From assembly GCA_037576215.1 (NCBI GenBank), contig JBANDB010000017.1:1302001-1366000 (forward strand): DNA of 64,000 nucleotides, written 5' to 3'. This stretch comes from Armillaria gallica. Its lineage: Eukaryota > Basidiomycota > Agaricomycetes > Agaricales > Physalacriaceae. Made by a program: the position numbers and the translations under genes. The notes beneath the pieces were generated by a model. That model saw only the letters and a list, made by a program, of their open reading frames with translations. It did no database searches and was not told the origin of the DNA. Positions within the stretch are counted from its first letter, which is position 1; each line of letters begins with the position of its first letter. This document shows, one piece after another, positions 60,135 to 64,000 of this stretch.

Positions 60135-61349
60135 TCACCGAGTGATTACGGAACGAAAGTCCTTAACCACGTCCACCCGGAGTTTGCACCGTGCTTGTAT
60201 ACCCGGGAACATATCCTCCATATACTCTTTCAGTTCCAATTTGTCTTCTTTTGCCACAAGATCGGTACAAAGCGTCATACGAAAGCTCCGCAACGTGAAA
60301 GGTGTCTTTTCCGAGAATACTCTATCCATGTTCATCCAAGTGAGCTTTGCGTAGTCTTCGTTATTGTTATCTCTCGGATGGTCCGGATTGCTGAATGGAG
60401 GACGAGTGTCATACAAGATGGTGACTCTTTGCAAGGACGGGCTTATCGCCAAACATCTCGTCCACCATCGTACTGCAGAGAGGTGAGAGTCGTCGGGGTA
60501 CCAGTTGATTTGCAGCACAAGGGTATGGACATTGCCCAGAGATAGAGGATCTCGCGATCCCAAGTCTGCAAATACGTAAGAGAGGGGCCTTTGCGTTTGG
60601 AAATGATAAGGCTACGAACCTGCAGGCTGGAGCCCTTTGACCTCCAGCACTTGAAGGGATGGCGTTTGGATCAGTCTTTCAAGGTGCAAAATATTTTGCG
60701 GACAAAACATGGTCGATAATTTACGCAATCCTCTCAACGATATTAAATCCCCATTAGCGAGTGCTTCTAGAACTGGACCATCACGTAGATTGCAAGACAG
60801 CTTCAGGTCTTGAACACGAGGGCGCCTGACAGCGCCGTTCGAATTCGGCAGTGCCTGCTCTGCCGACCTAAAATCAATAGCGTAGACGTCCATTTTCTTC
60901 AACAATGTGAGGTATGATAGGGAAGTGCTGAAATGCACAATATCTCGAAATGTGATCCCTGCTAGAATGACGCTTCGGATAGACGAGATGGCGGAGAAGC
61001 AATGGTGCGGAAATCTGTCGAAGTTGAAGTCGAAGTCGATGCTGCGAAAGGTGGCGGAATGGAGGTTTACAAACGACCCGAGAAGCTTGAAGTAGAGAAG
61101 CTTTTTAACGACGCTGGCGGTGGAGACGTGTAGTATGGCGACGCTTCGGGATATATACAGCGATTTTTGACATAGATCGCAGAAGTCAGTACAGCGCTTA
61201 TCGTCCACAAGAGAAACAGTGCGGAAGATATGTTTCCTAGACCTGGCACAGAAAGCGTGGCAGACAAGGGAGCAAACTTTCAGCGCCTTCGGATCGTTGT
61301 GAAGTCTGTCCACGATGTCATCAACCAATTCCTGCGGAAGTTCTGACAT
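60135..61349 (-). CDS. F-box protein with leucine-rich region
   Basis: Two exons (60620-61349 and 60135-60565) join across a 54-base intron to give 386 residues. The F-box is at the very N-terminus (SELPQELVDDIVDRLHND, then ALKVCSLVCHAF), followed by ARSRKHIFRTVSL, a motif common in mushroom F-box proteins. The rest consists of leucine-rich, repeat-like segments (LVILQ-type strands such as LSYLTLLKKMDVYAIDF and LRKLSTMFC) that probably form a curved binding surface. The only ATG in frame is at 61349. No paralogue is present in the window; it differs from the two F-box proteins at 15506 and 24981, which carry cysteine pairs. Likely role: substrate receptor in an SCF ubiquitin ligase. Confidence 0.88.
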
Positions 61350-61863
61350 GGCCAGGTCGAGTATGGAGAGTCGCTTGATTGAATTGGACCGTTCAGTTGA
61401 CAGAACCGTAGTCAAAGCATTAGTCAACTTGAACCCACCTTGTAAATAACTTCGGTGGTAACTTGGCCGCAACGATGGTATTGCTACTAAGCGGTCTCGT
61501 GGCTTCACTAAGCCTAGCAGGAGCTAGCAGATTCTTATAAGTTCTAGATGCTGTGGCGTCGTAGATGCCTAGGGCAGCGCATGAGAAATGAGGTTGCGTC
61601 ACTGAATGGTATCATTACCCGTAAAAACCAAGAGAAATGCACACTAATTAGAGAAGGATTGATGGCTTGAGGTTCTCCAGATTCCAAGCCAATTTGAGAC
61701 GATAACAGAAGTTCCAAGGACGGTATACCTTCCAGCAGTGGCGGAGCAAACCAGTGAAAAGACCGGGTAAATCAAACCGGAAGGGATTTGAAATCTATTG
61801 GCGCTCGCACGTGGTCTCGATCTTTTTACGAGTAGTGACCGATCACGCTCAGGTTAGGGTACG
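61350..61863. other. Upstream region of the F-box gene
   Basis: No coding frame is supported here. It separates the F-box start from the AT-rich repeat patch. Confidence 0.45.
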
Positions 61864-62021
61864 GTTAATAAGTCCGGTGGACTTATTAACTGTTAGTTAT
61901 TAACATCGGAGGCTGAGGCCATGTTAATAATGACGTTAATAACAAGATGTTAAAAAGTAGAAATAACGTGTTAAAAAACGTTACTAACGACGTTAACGAG
62001 ATTATCAATGTTAATAACACC
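61864..62021. repeat. AT-rich inverted-repeat cluster built on GTTAATAAC
   Basis: A 12-base perfect stem (GTTAATAAGTCC, then loop GGT, then its complement) at 61864-61890 is followed by many copies of GTTAATAAC, GTTATTAAC and GTTAAC-type words on both strands. Such packing of short inverted words resembles the subterminal part of small DNA transposons. No clear ends or target duplication were found. Confidence 0.55.
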
Positions 62022-64000
62022 CCAATCGATGAAGTGGTGGGCCATCGCAGGGCGTGGCAGGTCCGAGTCCTGTGGGAAGGGGGAAGGTATAGATTACGAA
62101 GCAAAAGCAGTGATGCCTAATATATATGGACAGTTGAGTAATAGAAAACGCAAAAGTCAGACGGAAATTAAGAGACAAACTTGGCCATCGTATTTGAATA
62201 AGTTTCGATGGAAGACCTCGGTCAGGATAGTGACAGGTAGAATGTTACGGAGCTGTAGCTGAATATCTGATGTCGGGTTGCAGGTGTCTGTGAGGGACTG
62301 ATACATTGAAAGTAATGGACAAAGGATAATGATGTCGTACGCATGAATCGGCTGCCTTAGCAGGACATCGACTTTAGCTGGACACTACTTAACTCTCTCC
62401 ATCTGTCGACTTTCCCTCTTGTCTTTGAAGGCTTTGCCGAGATCCCCACAAGTGTCATCAGCTGCTGTAGATATCGCTGTTCTGAGGAATGAGCCCGAAA
62501 TCTATTCCGGCAAGGGGTTACCGGACCGTCAAGCCGGTACACCCGGTCGGTCGGTCGGCTTCGAGAGGTCTTAAAAAAAATACCATATCAATTTTTTTCT
62601 ATTACGAGTCCGAGTGAAACGAGGATTCGTTCTTATGCGCGACATTTCGATCCAGGACCCTTAGTTTTAAGTTTTACCTTAGAATTCAACACAACCAAAC
62701 AAATGCCCTTTATAGACGGTTCTCTTTTAGAATATTAATAGTATTAAATAAACTGCTGGACAGCAGCTGTTTTATTTCTTATTGTATGGAAGACTTATCA
62801 AAGAATGTATCCTACTAAAATTCGGGGCTTTGGAGTGTGAGAATAGGCTACAGGATGCGAGTTGAGCATCCAAGGACCGATAGGCTCGATACGGCCCGAT
62901 CAACCGAGTGGCTGTGCCGTTACTTTTCTTGGGTTTTGACCACCACCTCCCACCCGCCGCGACGCCCATCTGCTCCCCGAATGACCCTCTGGTGGGCATA
63001 AAAACGTATGTTATCATTATTTCGATGTTTAATCTTCTTTTTAGATACTTTTTCCACCTCAGGCGGCCCCAAGAGCCCCGGATAGCGACTATTCAATATT
63101 CCACCCCCAACCCCCGCACACAAGCCCTCAGAAGAGGCCGTATTTTTCATAGCCCCAGAAGATGAACGATATGGCTTCCGTACTCGACGACGACGCCTGC
63201 CAATACCATGAATGCCCAATACGCCCTCCGACTCCTTTCCAACCCGGGCACAATCAATCGGAAAGAGCCACGACGACGATGACGAGGGCGACGACTAGAG
63301 GACTGAGGCCTGAGGGATCTCTAAGACGACTCATGGCCATTGTGGAGAATAACTCTCAAACGTGGGGGACGGTCGAGGATGCAGAAGTGCAGGAAGTGGC
63401 TGGAAAGACCGAGTGGGATGGTGGAAGGAGGGCCGGGACCCCGATGGCTGACGACAATGACGGTGAACGTACCCTTTTGGACATCGATCAGCGAATGGAG
63501 AGTGCACTGAACGTACCAAGAACTATGGCTATGCGACGACCCTGGCCCTCATCGCTGCCCACCCCATCCTGGTCCAACATCAAGCTCCCTCACGCCACCT
63601 AGCTCGCTTACGCACCTCAAATTCGTGCATCGCCCATTCTCTGAGTGGGAGATCAGGAATCTAAAGCTTGTTTTCTCCCCCGACGCTGCCGTCGCCGCCT
63701 GCCCGCTCCCTATTACGACCCCAGCCTTTTGCACCCCGTATCGCCCCTACAGCGGTGCCGTCGTGACTAGGACCTCACCACCCCCGTTTTTTACAACGGG
63801 GAATGCGGCGGTGAGGTTTATTTCTCCATTTGGCCCTGTCATCACCATAAAGCCGGAGTCGACCCCGCCGTGCGACCTCTTCCGCATCCCACCAATCGAG
63901 TAGCACCCTACGCAACCTCGCGACCTCACGTTCCGACGACTGCAGTGCCAAGGTCGCCAATGACGCTATGCCCATGGTCGCTTGTATCCTCAACGCCCCG
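62022..64000. other. Right end of the window, no supported gene
   Basis: A short CGGT/CGGTCGGT run lies near 62545. Overlapping frames on both strands from 62900 to 63990 are long for chance, but they have no recognisable motif. A minus-strand frame at 63775-63993 reads like a helical, Glu/Arg-rich segment and may belong to a gene that continues beyond the window. Nothing is called. Confidence 0.35.

Noticed and set aside
62040..62090. tRNA-like B box GGTCCGAGTCC
   Set aside because: No cloverleaf can be drawn; at most a distant SINE relic, with no supporting ends.
62920..63993. Overlapping frames at the right edge
   Set aside because: They are long but conflict with each other and lack motifs; a gene reaching beyond the window cannot be excluded.

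Overview
The window looks like nuclear DNA of a mushroom-forming basidiomycete (Agaricomycetes type). The genes are cut by many 50-60 base GT-AG introns, some exons are only 8-30 bases long, and there are eIF4A, LSM14/Scd6, dynamin and type I metacaspase genes, several F-box genes and a tandem family of cysteine-rich secreted proteins. No rRNA or tRNA gene and no CRISPR array was found. Exon borders were read by eye from splice sites, frame and family motifs.

Left third (1-29 kb). A probable 83-residue unknown protein (2857-3160) is followed by an aminoglycoside-phosphotransferase-like kinase (3674-4989). Two paralogous half-size ABC transporters lie divergently, one at 6303-8912 (minus) and one at 19883-22527 (plus). 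Between them are a transposon-like element with a partial second terminus (11520-12446), a complete eIF4A gene (13375-15002) and an F-box/cysteine-rich protein (15506-17394). A second F-box protein of the same family (24981-27438, minus) lies head to head with a short-chain dehydrogenase (27740-28715).

Middle (29-40 kb). A 620-base non-autonomous hAT-type element with perfect 8-base target duplications (29387-30006) precedes a metacaspase with an intact His/Cys dyad (31742-33589), LSM14/Scd6 (34715-36059) and a dynamin-family GTPase (36633-39647).

Right third (40-64 kb). Four minus-strand genes for one family of small secreted cysteine-rich proteins lie at 39843-40679, 43954-44820, 48746-49623 and 51055-51887. 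They share promoter sequence, including a TATA box next to an ACGCGT motif. Just left of the third copy is a decayed, intron-containing copy of the dynamin 3' half (about 47762-48575), so the array grew by segmental duplication that carried dynamin sequence along. The rest is gene-poor: a 79-residue cysteine-rich protein (58378-58722), an F-box protein (60135-61349) and an AT-rich inverted-repeat patch (61864-62021).

There is no operon-like pathway here. The main themes are housekeeping RNA and membrane genes, local gene duplication (ABC, F-box, secreted proteins) and small non-autonomous transposons.
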